A DNA stretch of 64,000 nt, from assembly GCA_036924285.1 (NCBI GenBank), contig JAYKYS010000006.1, positions 31,842,001-31,906,000 on the forward strand, read 5' to 3'. Source of the DNA: Asterella californica. Its lineage: Eukaryota > Streptophyta > Marchantiopsida > Marchantiales > Aytoniaceae. Of the stretch, positions 10,255-22,084 are shown piece after piece (positions within the stretch are counted from its first letter, which is position 1; every line of letters starts with the position of its first letter). Made by a program: the position numbers and the translations under genes. The notes beneath the pieces were generated by a model. The model ran no database searches. It was not told where the DNA came from and saw nothing but the letters and a program-made list of their open reading frames with translations.

Positions 10255-11284
10255 ATGTTCTAGGATGGATTTTCCTCAAACTTATTCCAAACATGTTTCT
10301 GAAATCACCATTGGAGAGCCCTTTAGAGGTGATCAAAATTGATCTTTTATCATCGTGAATGGAGTTGAGACGACGGAGTTACAGACAACTGTGACTTTTA
10401 GGATTTTATTCGTCGTGACGCTGATGAGACATATGATAGATTGACGTGGCATCCAGAATGCTGATAGGGCAGATTGTTGATGGGCAGGATGTTGACATGA
10501 CAAGTGCTTACTGGATGGAGTTGTTGATGAGACGTTAGGACTGAGGTGGTAGATTTGGGTGATGTGACACCGTGCTAATCCGACACACGTACCACTTGGC
10601 AGACCTGCATGCGGAACACTTGGCATGCACAGAGAGCGACAACTGGAATTTTACCCCCTAGCTTTCAAACACTATAACGTTGAGGGTTCTAGGGTTCAGT
10701 CTAGTGATTTTGGGTTAGTCGTCGACAGGCTGTCCAGATTTTTAGCCTAGACTTTTGGAACTTAGGATTGGGTTGGGATTTTGAGTCACTTTGGATCTAT
10801 GCACCAAAACTAGACGAGGTCTCGCATAATTTTTTTTGTCTTGAGAGGTCACAATGAACTTCAAACGGTTGTAGAGGTCGCTACAGAGATCAGAATTGAG
10901 AGTTTATGGCACTGTTGGTTAGGTGTTTCCGAGCCCGTTCTGATGATACCAAGAACGTAAAGTTTGGACTTAACAAGAAGAAGGTACAAGCATTTGAAGT
11001 TTTTGGCTGTTTCTTTAGATTTTCTAGCAAAATTGTGCAAGTGCTCACACTGTTTCACCACTAGGAGGTGTCGAAGAGATATGGGCCTCAAAAGTGTACG
11101 AGCTCTCGTAGAGTTTAGGTCTAAAGGAGGATCAGAAGCCTATGAAAGGGCATAACTATTTGTATAAGGTTCAGATTCGTGCATGATAGATACAATATGC
11201 TTTCGCAAGAGCTAGTAGAAGACATATTGGGTACCGTCAGATTTTGTTTTTTGAGAGCCATGCAACTGTAGCATTAGATTGGGG
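10255..11284. other. Non-coding, leader-like sequence between the LINE and LTR A
   Basis: No coding region. The style (GGAGTTACAG, GGTTCTAGGGTTC and similar) recalls 5' leader or untranslated parts of plant LTR elements. It ends at the TGTGAAGCC that opens LTR A. I cannot assign it to a particular element. Confidence 0.35.
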
Positions 11285-11724
11285 TGTGAAGCCTTGGATT
11301 TTCATTTTGTTTGTAAATTTTTGTTTTTGTTAGTAAAGAAGTAGATTAGTTAGCATAGATGACGAGATAGAATAGTTTTAGTTGTAGTATAGAGTTTCTT
11401 TGCCGAAGGATGCTGAGTGGAAATACAAGAACTACGAATTGTATATCTTTGGTATGATAATCTGGCTGCATTCTACAGACGAAGAGCTTTCCAGAGATAT
11501 CTCATTTGCTGAGAATGGATGTCGGACGAAGAAGTTATGATCTTAAGAAGTATGACTAATGTTAGTACGACTTTGTCGTCGAAGCTCAAGAGGAATTTCG
11601 CACGTGAGGAGCGAGAGGAAATAGGTATAAGAGGAGTACAAAAATTCACTTTTACTATTCCCACTCGCAGATTTATTGTAGCGCTTCGAAAATAGCGATA
11701 AGAGATTACGAAGAGTGACTTCAC

Positions 11725-13128
11725 AATGCCAGTAGGAACGAACGGGTTCAAGGTGCAGAGCTACAGGGATCCTTTCCGAAGGAACATTGCGGTGGCTTTG
11801 AATACGATATTCAAACCTTGACCAACTGGCAAATTCACTTCATCGAGCTGATACTTGCGAGAAAGAAGACGTATTGGGCGAAGATCTTTCATGTGCATTG
11901 TTCAGAAGTTGTTCAATATCTTCGACGAAGACGCACTGATGTACTTCGCAGCCTTCACCACAGTCTTCTACAGAGGGATGCACTTGCTGACACCGGCCAA
12001 GGAAGACAAGTATGGACCGAGGGGTTGGGCGGAAAAACGAAGCGACATTAGAGTCGACGTCTCAGCGGGATGACATGATGACACCCGTGACTTTTGTAGG
12101 ACGGAGTACGCGGACGAAGAGAAGAACGATGACAGGATGCGAGGAAGAGCTACTTTGTGCAGGAAAAAGAAGGCGAAGAAGTAGACGGTTGAGACTTCAG
12201 AGGAAGAACCAGAAGAAACTCAAGTACCAGCTAAGTCTTCTTCGGTGGAGATTGTAGGAGAAGTGCGCCCAAAGCGAAGTCGAGTGAAAGAAGAACCCGA
12301 AGAATTCATACTGCGAAGAGTGAATTCGAGAGCGACTGAGGTACAAGTTGAGAAGTCCTCAGGAGAGACTTTGTACTTCACCGCAGTAGGATGAAGCGAC
12401 GACTTCAACCTGTAGAGATCGAAGTATTGAGAAGGAGCTGCAGACGTTCGAGAAGACATTGGACTTCTTGAGTGGTACCGCGCTGTCAATCCTCACTCAA
12501 CTGGATATGCAGAGGCAGATATACGAGAAAGAGACGAAGATGTCATTGACGTTGTCTGAACTTCTTAGTGCGATACACTTCGAATTGAAAGGATGGCAGG
12601 AGGAGAAGCACCAACTCATGATGAAATTGGAAGTTACTTCGGAGGAGGTGAAGAAGCTGATACTGGAGCGCGATGCATTGTTTCAGACAAGTCCGAGGAA
12701 CAGATAAAGTCTTCATAAGATATTCAAGACTTACAGACGAAGTTGAACTTGATGACTTCAAGGTTTCACTACATGAAGTCAGAGACGAAGAACTTGTGAA
12801 GATCGAAGAGACGAAGACTTCAACAGAGACGAAGACGGAAGAACTTCAAGGTAAAGTGGACGAAGTGCTAACTTCGTACTTCGTAACCGAACTCGATTCT
12901 TCGGAGAAGGAGCTTCTAACGCGACTTCGGATGGAGATGATGACAACGACAGATCTTCCGGTGAAGAGTAGGATTGTTCGAGTCGCAGAGAGGATAGTAC
13001 GCGAGATTAGAGAGATCAGAGAGACAGTTAAACTGTCATTGTGGAGTATAGCTAGGACTTTACAGTTAGGTAGTGTAGACACTTTCGTTCCGCTATCTAG
13101 GGGACGTGATCTGACGATGAAGATGTAA
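11725..13128 (+). pseudogene. Coding remnant inside LTR A (globular plus coiled-coil protein)
   Basis: Frame-broken remnant matching the inverted copy at 23789-25186. Readable parts are TNWQIHF (about 11820), a lysine/arginine-rich segment, and two long helical segments in frames 12459-12707 and 12673-13128, the second ending in KSRIVRVAERIVREIREIRE. The layout is a Trp-containing globular part, a basic linker and a coiled coil, as in the 504-residue gene at 3861-5375. It sits upstream of the LTR TATA box, that is, in U3. The function is unknown. Confidence 0.5.
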
Positions 13129-13172
13129 TCCTTCTCTTAAGAAGTGAGATCTTTCATCTTTGGACGAAGCTG

Positions 13173-13180
13173 TATATAAG
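13173..13180 (+). promoter_or_regulatory. TATA box of LTR A (plus copy)
   Basis: TATATAAG, preceded by GAAGCTG. The same box with similar flanks is present in the inverted copy at 23651-23658, so it has been conserved between two otherwise diverged units. Confidence 0.6.
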
Positions 13181-13952
13181 CGTTGTGTTGTTCGTTCTCA
13201 AGATCTCTATGTGTTTGTTATTTGGATTTTTTATTTTCTGAAGTTTACGGAGTCATTGTGTGTTTGTCTTCTTCGAAGTTTTACTTACAAAGTTTTATAG
13301 TTTGTTGTGGTAAGAATAAGTCTGGGTGACGAAGTTCTTTGCTATTTAAAACTGAAATCAGAGTAAGGAGTTTGAGACGAAGTCTGAGAATAAATCATCA
13401 CCTACGAAGTTAGTTTACTACGAAGTAGTTTTAGGGCGAAGTTGCTTTTGAAAAAGTTGTTCTTCGTAAGAAGTGTCTTCGTGGTGAAGTTCTTCTTAGG
13501 TAGACACTTCGGAAGAAGTTGAAACTTCATACTTCGGCGATAGAACAGTCTTCTTTGTCAGAGTTTCTAAGAGCAGTAGTAGTAAAGATAACTTAGTGTG
13601 AAGATACTTTGCGTTTATGGTGTTAGAGGGTATTTAGTAGCACTTCAGTAGTACTTCTTCGTGAAGACATTTCCATCCGTGGCTATGTATCTTTGTTGTT
13701 TATCTTTTTCTTGAGGTCCCTGACCTATTTAGTATCTGTTATGTTATTTGTCAGGATTATAACTCTGTCTTGTTGGATAGATCTGAGTTTGATCTCTATC
13801 GGGACTGATTTCTGCCTGTGAGAATAAAAGATAACCATAAAGAATCATCTTTGTCACCTGTTTACTATTTTGGATGATCTTTACTTGCATCTCTGTGATT
13901 CGATTCTTAAATTACTACTTTCGAGCATCTTTTGGTTTTCTTGTGTGTTACA

Positions 13953-14942
13953 CGGAGGTATGTTGGATATTACAGAAGATTCATCAAAGACTACGTCATA
14001 CTTGCTGCGCCATTGACAGAACTGCTGAAGAAGACAACAAAATATCATTAGCATGAGAAGCAACATGAGACGTTTGAAACGCTGAAGAAGAAGTTGGCAA
14101 AGTCACTTGTCATGCGACCACCAGACTGGGAGAGACCTTTTCAGGTGTATGTAGACACTTCTGCGTTTGCCATTGGAATGGTGCTCAGTCAGAAAGATGA
14201 CGAGAAGAGAGATCATCCAATCTACTATGCGAGTATACAACTTTCAGCAGCAGAAAAGAACTACACTACTAATGAACGTGAGGCGTTAAGAATGATGTAT
14301 TCAGTAAAGAAGTTCAGACATTATCTTCTTGGCTATGAGTTTGTTTTCCATGTGGATCATTATGCATTGAAGCATATGGTATAAAAGTGGGAAGGATAGC
14401 AAGATGGATGTTGTTACTTCAGGAGTTCAACTTCACAGTTCAGACTAGACAAGGTATTCACCATGAGAATGCTGATTACTTGTCTCGGTCGAAGACGAGA
14501 GAACGAGTGGATACAATGGCAGATGACTTTCTAGATGAGGAACTATTTCAGTTGACAATAGCACCTGCTACGAAGTACTATGAAGCTTGTTCGCTGTTCA
14601 ATCTTCATACATCAAACAGGACCGTACGAGTTGAAAAATGGGATACTATTCAAAAGGAGACCTGATGAGGAACTTCAAAGATGTCTGGAAGCACATGAGA
14701 TACCATAAGTGGTAGGTGCATTGCACTCGGAATCTATGCGTGGACACTATGCGTTGAGGAATACTGTGAAGAAGATTCTCTCAGCTGGATACTGGTGGCT
14801 AACAATGTACAAGGATTTTCATGAGATCATCAAGAAGTGTGATAGCGGTCAAAGAGTGGGTAAGCCTAGTGTTGTACTTCATTCAAGATCACTGCACTTT
14901 AGTGAAAAGTCTGTTTTCATGTCAACATTGTTGTTGAACTGA
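13953..14942 (+). pseudogene. Ty3/gypsy RT end, RNase H and integrase zinc-finger fragment
   Basis: The start YVGYYRRFIKDYV is the RT connection. RNase H follows with catalytic-type positions YVDTSA, TNEREALRM and HVDHYALK, then ENADYLSRS. A stop follows HVDHYALKHMV and a frame change at about 14386. The integrase HHCC zinc finger (HSESMRGHYALRN...KKCDSGQRVG, 14720-14860) has Gly where the last Cys is expected. Coding then decays. It belongs to family F by resemblance to the pieces at 30-44 kb and is inactive. Confidence 0.85.
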
Positions 14943-15285
14943 TTGTCTACCTTGCTATGACGGAGTTTAAAATTCATGACATAAACAACAGAATGCAGTA
15001 TCCAGCCCAGCCGTTTGACTTCGTGGTTGCAGAATATTGTTCTAGGGCTTTTCTAGTACTCAACTTGTAGCATTTGTCTATTTCATTTCGCGTCATCATC
15101 GCTTCGGTTTGTGAAGTTACTTACTTGCTCTGATGTGGAAGAGTTTGAAAACCAGCATATATTAAACGGCGATCTTACTCCAAGGATGTGGAGATCCTCA
15201 TTTTATACTGATAGTAGACCGAGCATAGAGATTCATGTATCAATCTCTTGGGCTTTCAACCTCTAATGCAATGAGCTTAGTATTT

Positions 15286-15411
15286 CCTCAGGATTACTAA
15301 GCAATTTTTTGTAAAACCTTACAGATTTTAACATCTAATTAGGACTGTCCTCAGGATTATTAAGCAGTTTCTTGTAAAACCTTGCGGATTTGGACATCTA
15401 ATTAGGAATGT
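15286..15411. repeat. 63-bp tandem duplication, two copies
   Basis: Units 15286-15348 and 15349-15411 both begin CCTCAGGATTA and end in GGA.TGT. They differ at roughly eight positions, so the duplication is older than the 27-bp one at 15737. Confidence 0.85.
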
Positions 15412-15736
15412 CATGTAGCAGTCTATGTTGTGATGAACTCAGCATTGCAACATGGACGCGGACAACCCTTACTGGGATTAAGAAAGAATGGGTAACACTC
15501 AAAGAGTTACACTTGGCTGGATGTCAAATTTTGAGCCCTGGATGAACTTGCACTGCTAGTCGTCTTCTTGGCAGTTGTCAAAAACAGTAAAGTCACAATG
15601 TCATCTCCTTTCTATCTTCGTTGGTTACTTTCATTCTATATTATTTACCTTTTTGCTACATGAAACCTAGAAATCTTCATCTTAGTATTTCTGCACATCA
15701 ATACTGAGTAGTTTGTTTCGAGATGAACCATAACTT

Positions 15737-15790
15737 TAATTCATTTTTTTATTTCACAGATTCTAATTCATTTTTTTATTTCACAGATTC
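15737..15790. repeat. 27-bp tandem duplication, two identical copies
   Basis: Units 15737-15763 and 15764-15790 are identical by eye, a T-rich core ending in TTTCACAGATTC. Replication slippage is the simplest origin. Confidence 0.9.
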
Positions 15791-16100
15791 TAAATTGAGA
15801 TAAAGAAATAATCACCAAAAATATTTTTTGCATAACAGTTAAATTTCTCAGTTTTCTGAAAGCAAACCCGCAAAAGAGGTCTTCTGATTCGCCAGGAGCA
15901 CTTGTAGTCATCAAGTCTTATACATATGAGGTACTAAGTCTAGTGTCATTTTGCGATGAAATTCATCAAAATATCCACACAAACTAATAGTTCTTGGTTC
16001 ATATGCTTTGCAAAGTACTTCTGATGGTCATCCAAACAATTATTGCATAACGTCTCACGTTGCAGATGCATTAACCATGTGCATAAGATCAAGACAGAGA

Positions 16101-16176
16101 GAGAGATTTCCAACATGACAAACCTCAAACTCAATGCGAGCATTGAGTTTGAGGTTTGTCATGTTGGAAATCTCTC
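16101..16176. repeat. Perfect palindrome with 37-bp arms and a 2-base loop
   Basis: Arm 16101-16137 (begins GAGAGATTTCC) is the exact reverse complement of 16140-16176; only GA at 16138-16139 separates them. It lies in otherwise non-repetitive DNA. Such foldbacks arise by strand switching during replication or repair, from an inverted transposon pair, or as sequencing/assembly artefacts. A transcript through it would form a hairpin of small-RNA precursor size. Confidence 0.9.
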
Positions 16177-17203
16177 AGTTGGATTACACATTGAAGATTA
16201 CTTCCACCTTGGAGCTTGTCAAAAATATAATTAAAAAAACTTTCGATCTATGATTATGAGCAATTATGGAGTAAAGTGACATCTGTATGTATGTCGATTA
16301 TGGTCTGGTGCAAAATGTCTCCTTTGATTGACAAGTACATATTTTGCCATGCTTATAGATCATCAGAGAAATCAGAGAAAACGTGTAGCCTTGCACAAGT
16401 CTTAAAGTTTTTGAGCTTCTTGGAATATTTTTGTTCTTTCGGGACAACATGTCGCTCAACAGTACAAGCCATTATGCTCTACAATTCTCAAAATTTCAGA
16501 TGCTCGGCATTGTTAAGACCTTTTGTCTTGTTCAGAATGCATTAGAATTAGAGAGTAATATTTTTTCTCACTTTGTCATCCCAAGTGATAGTCTTAGATT
16601 AGGATCATAGAGAAACCAATCCAAGAGAGGAGGTAACTAACGATACCTGGTTTGGGTATCCAACAAGGGTGCAAATCTCAGTGATGGTTCTCCTCAAACA
16701 CTTTTGGTAAATTAAATAGATTATGTAGTCACAACTATGTACTCAAAGAAGTGTAGTTATTTTTATAATATTTTAAGATAGATTAGATTTTAGGTTAGAA
16801 TAGAAGCAAAGTTCTATCATATTGCACTATCGTATGTTATGTCTTATCACATGTGACTTGTTTTTATTAAGTCATATATTACGTCTTATCACGTGTTTTT
16901 AAGTCATGTTTTATTTCTTATAATCTATGACTTGTTTATAACTAGAGGTAGAGTTGTCACGTTGGTTGTCCTTTCACATGTAGACGTAAATTATAACTAA
17001 AGTTTAGGAGTGATTATAAATATTAGTCCTAATTATTTAACTAAAAAATAACTACCATAAAATGAATCTTTAAATGACTGATTTATTATAACTTTTTAAC
17101 TAACTAGTAAGTCAAAGTCACTATTAGTGACGTATTAGTGATAAATTAAAGTTATAAAAACCCTCTTTTGCTTCTAGTCATATGGACCTTCTCTGATGTA
17201 GAC

Positions 17204-18149
17204 TCAGGGCATGGTGGATACATGGTTTATTTTTCGCAGAAGAGAGGCGGGTTCAGCCTGCGACACTGAAATTCTTTTATGTAATATTGACGGAATTACA
17301 GAAGTGAATATGGAAGTCACCCATTGATCGGACTGACCATCGTAGTTGACACGGTTCTTGTGCCAGCTCCTACTTGCTACACTAGGAATAGTGTTACTGT
17401 ACATTCTGGAGCTCCTGACGTAGTTTTCATTAACGTCTTGAGTTGGTTCACATTCAAATGCTGATGGCTTCTCCAGCCGTTTTGGTTCCATTCAAGATAA
17501 TCATGTGACCATGCACCTCGGTAGGTGATAGATTAATGTCCGTGACCAAAATGGTGCCATGTTCATTCCAAGCCGGACCTTTCTCTCTGCCTCCGGTATT
17601 ATCACTTGAAGATCTCTCTCGCTTCACTTCTTGTGATTTACGTCTGGTCCTGAAAGTCGAGCTCTCCTCGCAGTGGTACAATCCAGTTTCCTCCACGGTC
17701 TCCAGATATTCTAATTCATTCTCTTCCTGAAACTGATTGCTAGCTTGTGAAGGTCGACCTCTGCGGACAGCACTACGTCGAAACGCCTTCGAGCTTCCGG
17801 CTCCTGACATACCTCCTTCCACTTCTGAATGGTGGTAAGTGCAGCTTGCCATTTCTCTTTGCTTTTCTGTCCCTCGCTGCTTGTTGCCAAGGATTCAGCT
17901 TCATGTTCCGACTTTCTTAGCGCACTAGTAAGTAAGGTTGCTACAATTCTACTTCTTCTAAATTGCCAATGGTTGCGGGACTTCCAAACATCAGGGAGCA
18001 TGTTCACCAGCATATGCAGTTTTGCTGGAGTCTCTTTGCTATCCTCCAACACTCGTAACAGTGCTTCTAGAAGCATAGTTTCACCTTCTGCTTCTTTCGA
18101 GCAGTTCATCACCACCTCCTTATATTGACCCACACTACTCTGGATCTCC
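17204..18149 (-). CDS. Unrecognised coding exon(s), minus strand
   Basis: A frame open from about 18149 to 17711 is preceded by an acceptor-like AGAATTGCAG, so it could be an internal exon. It reads EIQSSVGQYKEVVMNC and is helical and charged throughout. A second frame (17852-17454, hydrophilic, rich in Arg, Glu and Ser) and a third (17491-17204) continue downstream in other phases, which would need an intron or marks frame decay. I do not recognise the family. The combined coordinates are a coding-potential interval, not a gene model. It could be a decayed gene or a retroelement gag. Confidence 0.35.
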
Positions 18150-18433
18150 CTGCAATTCTAAAAACAATGATCAAACTCTTCAGAATGCTCTTCACAACCA
18201 CCACAACACCCACCTCCTTTACCCATTTTCTCTGCTCGCGTGTTCGTAAAGAACCCTCTGCTCATTATCTGTCATCTTCCTCCAGCAAATCTACTTTATA
18301 TTTTTCCTTTTCTATACTAGATACATGGTAGAGTGCCACGATCTGACGGTTCCTGAGTTCAAGATGGTTGCCACACACTCATCCTTTGCCGTAGAGCTTC
18401 GAGCTTCTGTAGTTATAACTGGCGGTCTGTGAG

Positions 18434-18454
18434 ATATATATATATATATATATA
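18434..18454. repeat. (AT)n microsatellite
   Basis: About ten AT dinucleotides in a row, upstream of the minus-strand coding stretch at 17204-18149. Confidence 0.9.
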
Positions 18455-19564
18455 GTGGATCCGAAAGGTTAACTTCGTTCCTGCTCCCTTGAGGATACGT
18501 GAACATAATACTATGATCTTGATCGTGAATCTCGGCTTCTTCAGTGTCCAGTGTCCAGACTCCAGACTCCAGACCTCCACTGATGTCGGCCCAACAGTTC
18601 AAAATAGAAACTTCTCAAGGATAAATTAAGGTTTAGGGTTGCACCGATTGCATCTGTTCTAGTGCTTCGATGCAGGCACACCTCTTCTAGTTAGTTACTG
18701 CACCCTGGAAACCTTCACTGTCCTTCCCTCGTCCTCGGGCTTATATGAGGCTTTCCTTGGAATTGTAACCACGTTCTCTCGTCACTATACTATACTATGA
18801 ACCTAAGACTCAATAAGTCACCCCCTATGCAGTCATTTTTCTACGGATAAAATCACTCAAGCGCGCGTCCACGCTCAGAGCTGGATGGAGTGGTGACTTT
18901 GCTTTAGAACGGCAACTTCGTTCGCTTGTATACATCACTATCATGGCATAGCCAGCTGCTTGTCCGTGTGACTTTCTACGTTATCAAAAGTAGGTCTCGA
19001 CAGGTTTGTGGTGATTCTGTGCGACCTACGAGAAACAGATTCGTATTACAACGATGACCAAACCGTGCGAAGGTTGGTCAAGCGTTCCGGTTGGAACTCT
19101 TGGGACTGAAAACACGAAAAGACACACAAAGAGCCATGAATTTCCAATAAAATGTTTCGTCCGTTCGACCAATACATGCGGAATCACCTGATTTGTACCG
19201 TACACTTCTGATTATAGTTCTGACGATAATAGTCTTCCTAAGCCACAGACCAGAGCACTGGAACGATCATAATAACAAGGAGATATGCTTCAGTAAATAC
19301 CCCAAGACAGCTCTAACGTTCACACATTTTGATACACAGGATGAAGTTCCAAGGAACTATCATACGAGATTATTCGAAGAAAGGACTCTCAATACAGAGG
19401 AAATAAGATATAGTATGACGTTGAGACAAACAGTGAGAAAAGATCTCCAACACAATCAGCTCAGAAAATCAGAATCAGAAAACTCAACACGAAGACGAAA
19501 GATCTGCGGCCAAAATATCAGATTTCCGGGAAAATATACACATAATGTTAAAGATAATGTCTAG
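18455..19564. other. Stretch with no recognised gene
   Basis: Short ORFs only. The longest (19193-19564, plus) has a hydrophobic start and a lysine/arginine-rich remainder but no family signature and no supported start. It leads into the repeat and TATA region at 19565-19710, so it may be LTR U3 sequence. Confidence 0.35.
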
Positions 19565-19660
19565 TCTATAAGTCACATATATAGTCATCTCTATAGTCAC
19601 CTCTATAAGTCACATCTATAGTCATCTCTATAGTCACCTCTATAGGCACATCTCTATGAC
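19565..19660. repeat. 37-bp tandem repeat, about 2.6 copies
   Basis: Units 19565-19601 and 19602-19638, plus a partial third, are built from the sub-motif CTATAGTCA/CTATAAGTCA. A TATA-like box lies about 40-50 bp downstream at 19702, so the array has the position of an LTR enhancer block. Confidence 0.85.
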
Positions 19661-19701
19661 TAGTTACTGACTAGTGACTAACCTCTGTCCATAGGTTAGA
19701 G

Positions 19702-19708
19702 TATATAA
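19702..19708 (+). promoter_or_regulatory. Candidate TATA box downstream of the 37-bp repeats
   Basis: TATATAA followed by CAACCCCC. Its position just downstream of a tandem repeat array suggests an LTR promoter on the plus strand. No second LTR copy is visible to confirm this. Confidence 0.35.
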
Positions 19709-22084
19709 CAACCCCCTCTTGGGAGATGATGAGTCGACTAATCCCTTTACTGATGTATCTTCATTATGACCAGGCAGTAGGTATCCACTTGAGACCAAGT
19801 CCTATGTTGGAACTCGTGCATGATCAGCTAAGAGAAGACTCTCCCTTGGCTTGCTTTTCTAAATCTCCCTCACAGCAGACCTTTGAGATAGCCTGAAAGG
19901 GTATCTTCATTGTAAGACTTGCCTAATGGCTATTACAAGATCATAGGCACAGATAAGCTCAAGGATTAGTGCTTCAGTTGAAACCGTTTCACTGTCACCA
20001 AGATTACTTCATGACGATTCAGAAAGGCCGACTCCAACTTCTAGTTTATTCGAACAACACACAGAAACGAGAAATTATAAGACCTAGCACGTTAATAGAA
20101 TTCGAAAAAGGATATCATTAGTGAATGATGAATCAATACAGCCAGCGACTAGAGTAGTAACTTGAGGTTGATGACGATCACCGTGACATTGATGTCAACC
20201 ATGATGCCGGAAACCCACTATTCTTTCTGCATTCTACAGTAGATATGGGAGTTGAAGCCGAGGAACCTCGTTTTCTTCCAGAATTGTTTCTCACAGTCTC
20301 GTATTGTCAGAAGTGGAAGGAACTCCTTTGAAGAAGATCTAGAATCTACAGAAGAGATACAGAGAATACGCGGAGGTGGTAAATTGCTTTACACTCTGCC
20401 TCGAACATCGCCTCACTTCGCGACAATAATCACCAACTTCCCCGACGTCAGGACGATGGAGGAATTTTCACAGAGGCATGGAAGCCACAAGAGCAAGAAA
20501 GACCGCTGACTTCCCACAAGAGATTCTGAGAACAACTTCGAACTCCGCTGACTTTGGACAACGAAGGCGGAGCGAATCAGCAGCTCTGACTTCGGTGATT
20601 TGAACATCCGACAAACACTGCACGATCGAGGAAAACTTTAACTCTATCCCAGTTGAGCTTTAGGACACCAGGAGATGGAAGCCACAAATAGACAACTCTA
20701 GCTATAATCTCTAGCTAACAACTAGGGCCGCTGACTACTTCGAGATTCTGACGTCGAAGTTCGAACTCCGTGGACTTTGAACAACGAATGTGGAAGCGGA
20801 GCAGCTCTCACTTAGGGGATTTAAACGGCCACAAACACTGTGACGAGAAAAGCTTAAATTCTTTTTTGTTTCATTTGCTTTAGAGCTGTTTTCATCGTGG
20901 AGCTTCTAGATCTGCTCTTACACGGATTACACCACCTCGAGAACCCACGAACTGGATTGACCAGTGACCACCACAAACCAACTCAAGCCGGCAGGGGTTC
21001 GAGGGCCAGACCAACACAACACGCTAGGCGTGCTGGTCTGTGGAAACTTTAACCCCATCCGCTTGCCGTTTGCTATATGAGGAAATAAAGTTCTTTCTGT
21101 CAGCAGTACACCTCATCAAGAACGCAACCTTCTTCCGGCAAGACAAAGTTCATCTAGAGTCTAGACTATATTTCTGACCGAAGTCGGAAGACTGTGAACT
21201 GTTCCTGACTCCTGGAGCTTTGTCCAGACTCCAGAGCGGAGGTGCAGGAGTTCTTCGTTCTTATGGACAAGAAGACCCAGTCACCAGTAGCGGTGAAATC
21301 CATGGATGTTACATTAGAATGAAGGTCCGGCCAGGTGTTAGTCTTTGTTCCTGTCACGAGAATCAGTCAAACACTTTCTGGCTAGCAGATATATGAATTA
21401 GAGAGTGGATCAACGGACCAGAACTTCAGAAGCAGTCTTTATTACCGTGGTGGGTGCCAACATGACAACAGCTGGTCTGTGAGAGAGGGACGGAGCCTGT
21501 CTGAAATGAGACCACCGATCACTCCACTGTCCACCTAACCAAGCTTCAGGTAAGAAAGTCTTGTTGATTTTCTAGTACTGGAAGTCAATGAAACAAACTC
21601 CTCCTGGTCGTCGTACTTATAATATATGCGCCGTTAAAGTACCTCCCACCGACGCACCGTGTCGAATCATTCAAATACTTCGTGTTCGAACTGTGTAGAC
21701 AGTGGATCCATGCTGCGACCACTTACTGCTGCCGCTCGGATCGTGACAGATGATCTTTAAGCGGTAAGAGCCACGAGTACCACCTAAGTCAAGAAGCAAC
21801 CCTCTCCTGTCTGGAGTTAGTTTACTATATACTCAATGAATATGTGCACTATCTATCTCGGATCCCGGAACAGAAGTATTTCAGTTGTTAACTCCATCTG
21901 TTGTCGCGGGTTGAACGATAACAGGGTCTTCACATGTTTCACTTTTCTTGTCACATATTTGTATTTAGTGTGCACCTCAACTTCTTCAAGAAGTTAACAT
22001 CAACACATAGCTCGTCTTCGTTCACTCTCTAGCATCGGATGAGGATACAGCTGTAAATATGAAGCAACCTTCTCATATACTCTA
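19709..22084. other. Mostly non-coding stretch with a diverged tandem duplication
   Basis: No domain recognised. An ORF at 20252-20509 (85 aa) has no signature. Two diverged units at about 20471-20645 and 20670-20860 share GGAAGCCACA, GAGATTCTGA, TTCGAACTCCG and CAGCTCT in the same order, a tandem duplication of about 200 bp. Sequence from 20860 to 22084 shows nothing I can name. Confidence 0.4.

Larger units (their letters stand above)
11285..13952 (+). mobile_element. Family A LTR-like unit, plus-strand copy (about 2.67 kb)
   Basis: The unit opens TGTGAAGCC (11285) and closes GTGTTACA (13952), a TG..CA pair. The same interior lies inverted at 22866-25945, where it is followed by a primer-binding-site-like sequence and a gag ORF; that is why I call the unit an LTR. 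A conserved TATATAAG box (13173-13180) leaves about 770 bp for R and U5. Upstream of the box is a coding remnant. On the right it abuts a gypsy RT/RNase H fragment; on the left there is no matching gypsy sequence and no target duplication, so this copy is recombined or solo. Confidence 0.6.
14943..17200. other. Non-coding, AT-rich stretch with short repeats
   Basis: No gene recognised. It contains tandem duplications at 15286-15411 and 15737-15790 and a perfect palindrome at 16101-16176. ORFs at 15946-16545 are by-products, partly created by the palindrome. 16600-17160 is AT-rich and may be LTR or leader debris. Confidence 0.4.

Noticed and set aside
19193..19564. 123-codon frame with a hydrophobic N-terminus that could be a signal peptide
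   Set aside because: No homology recognised, and it leads into an LTR-like repeat region; the hydrophobic start alone is weak evidence.
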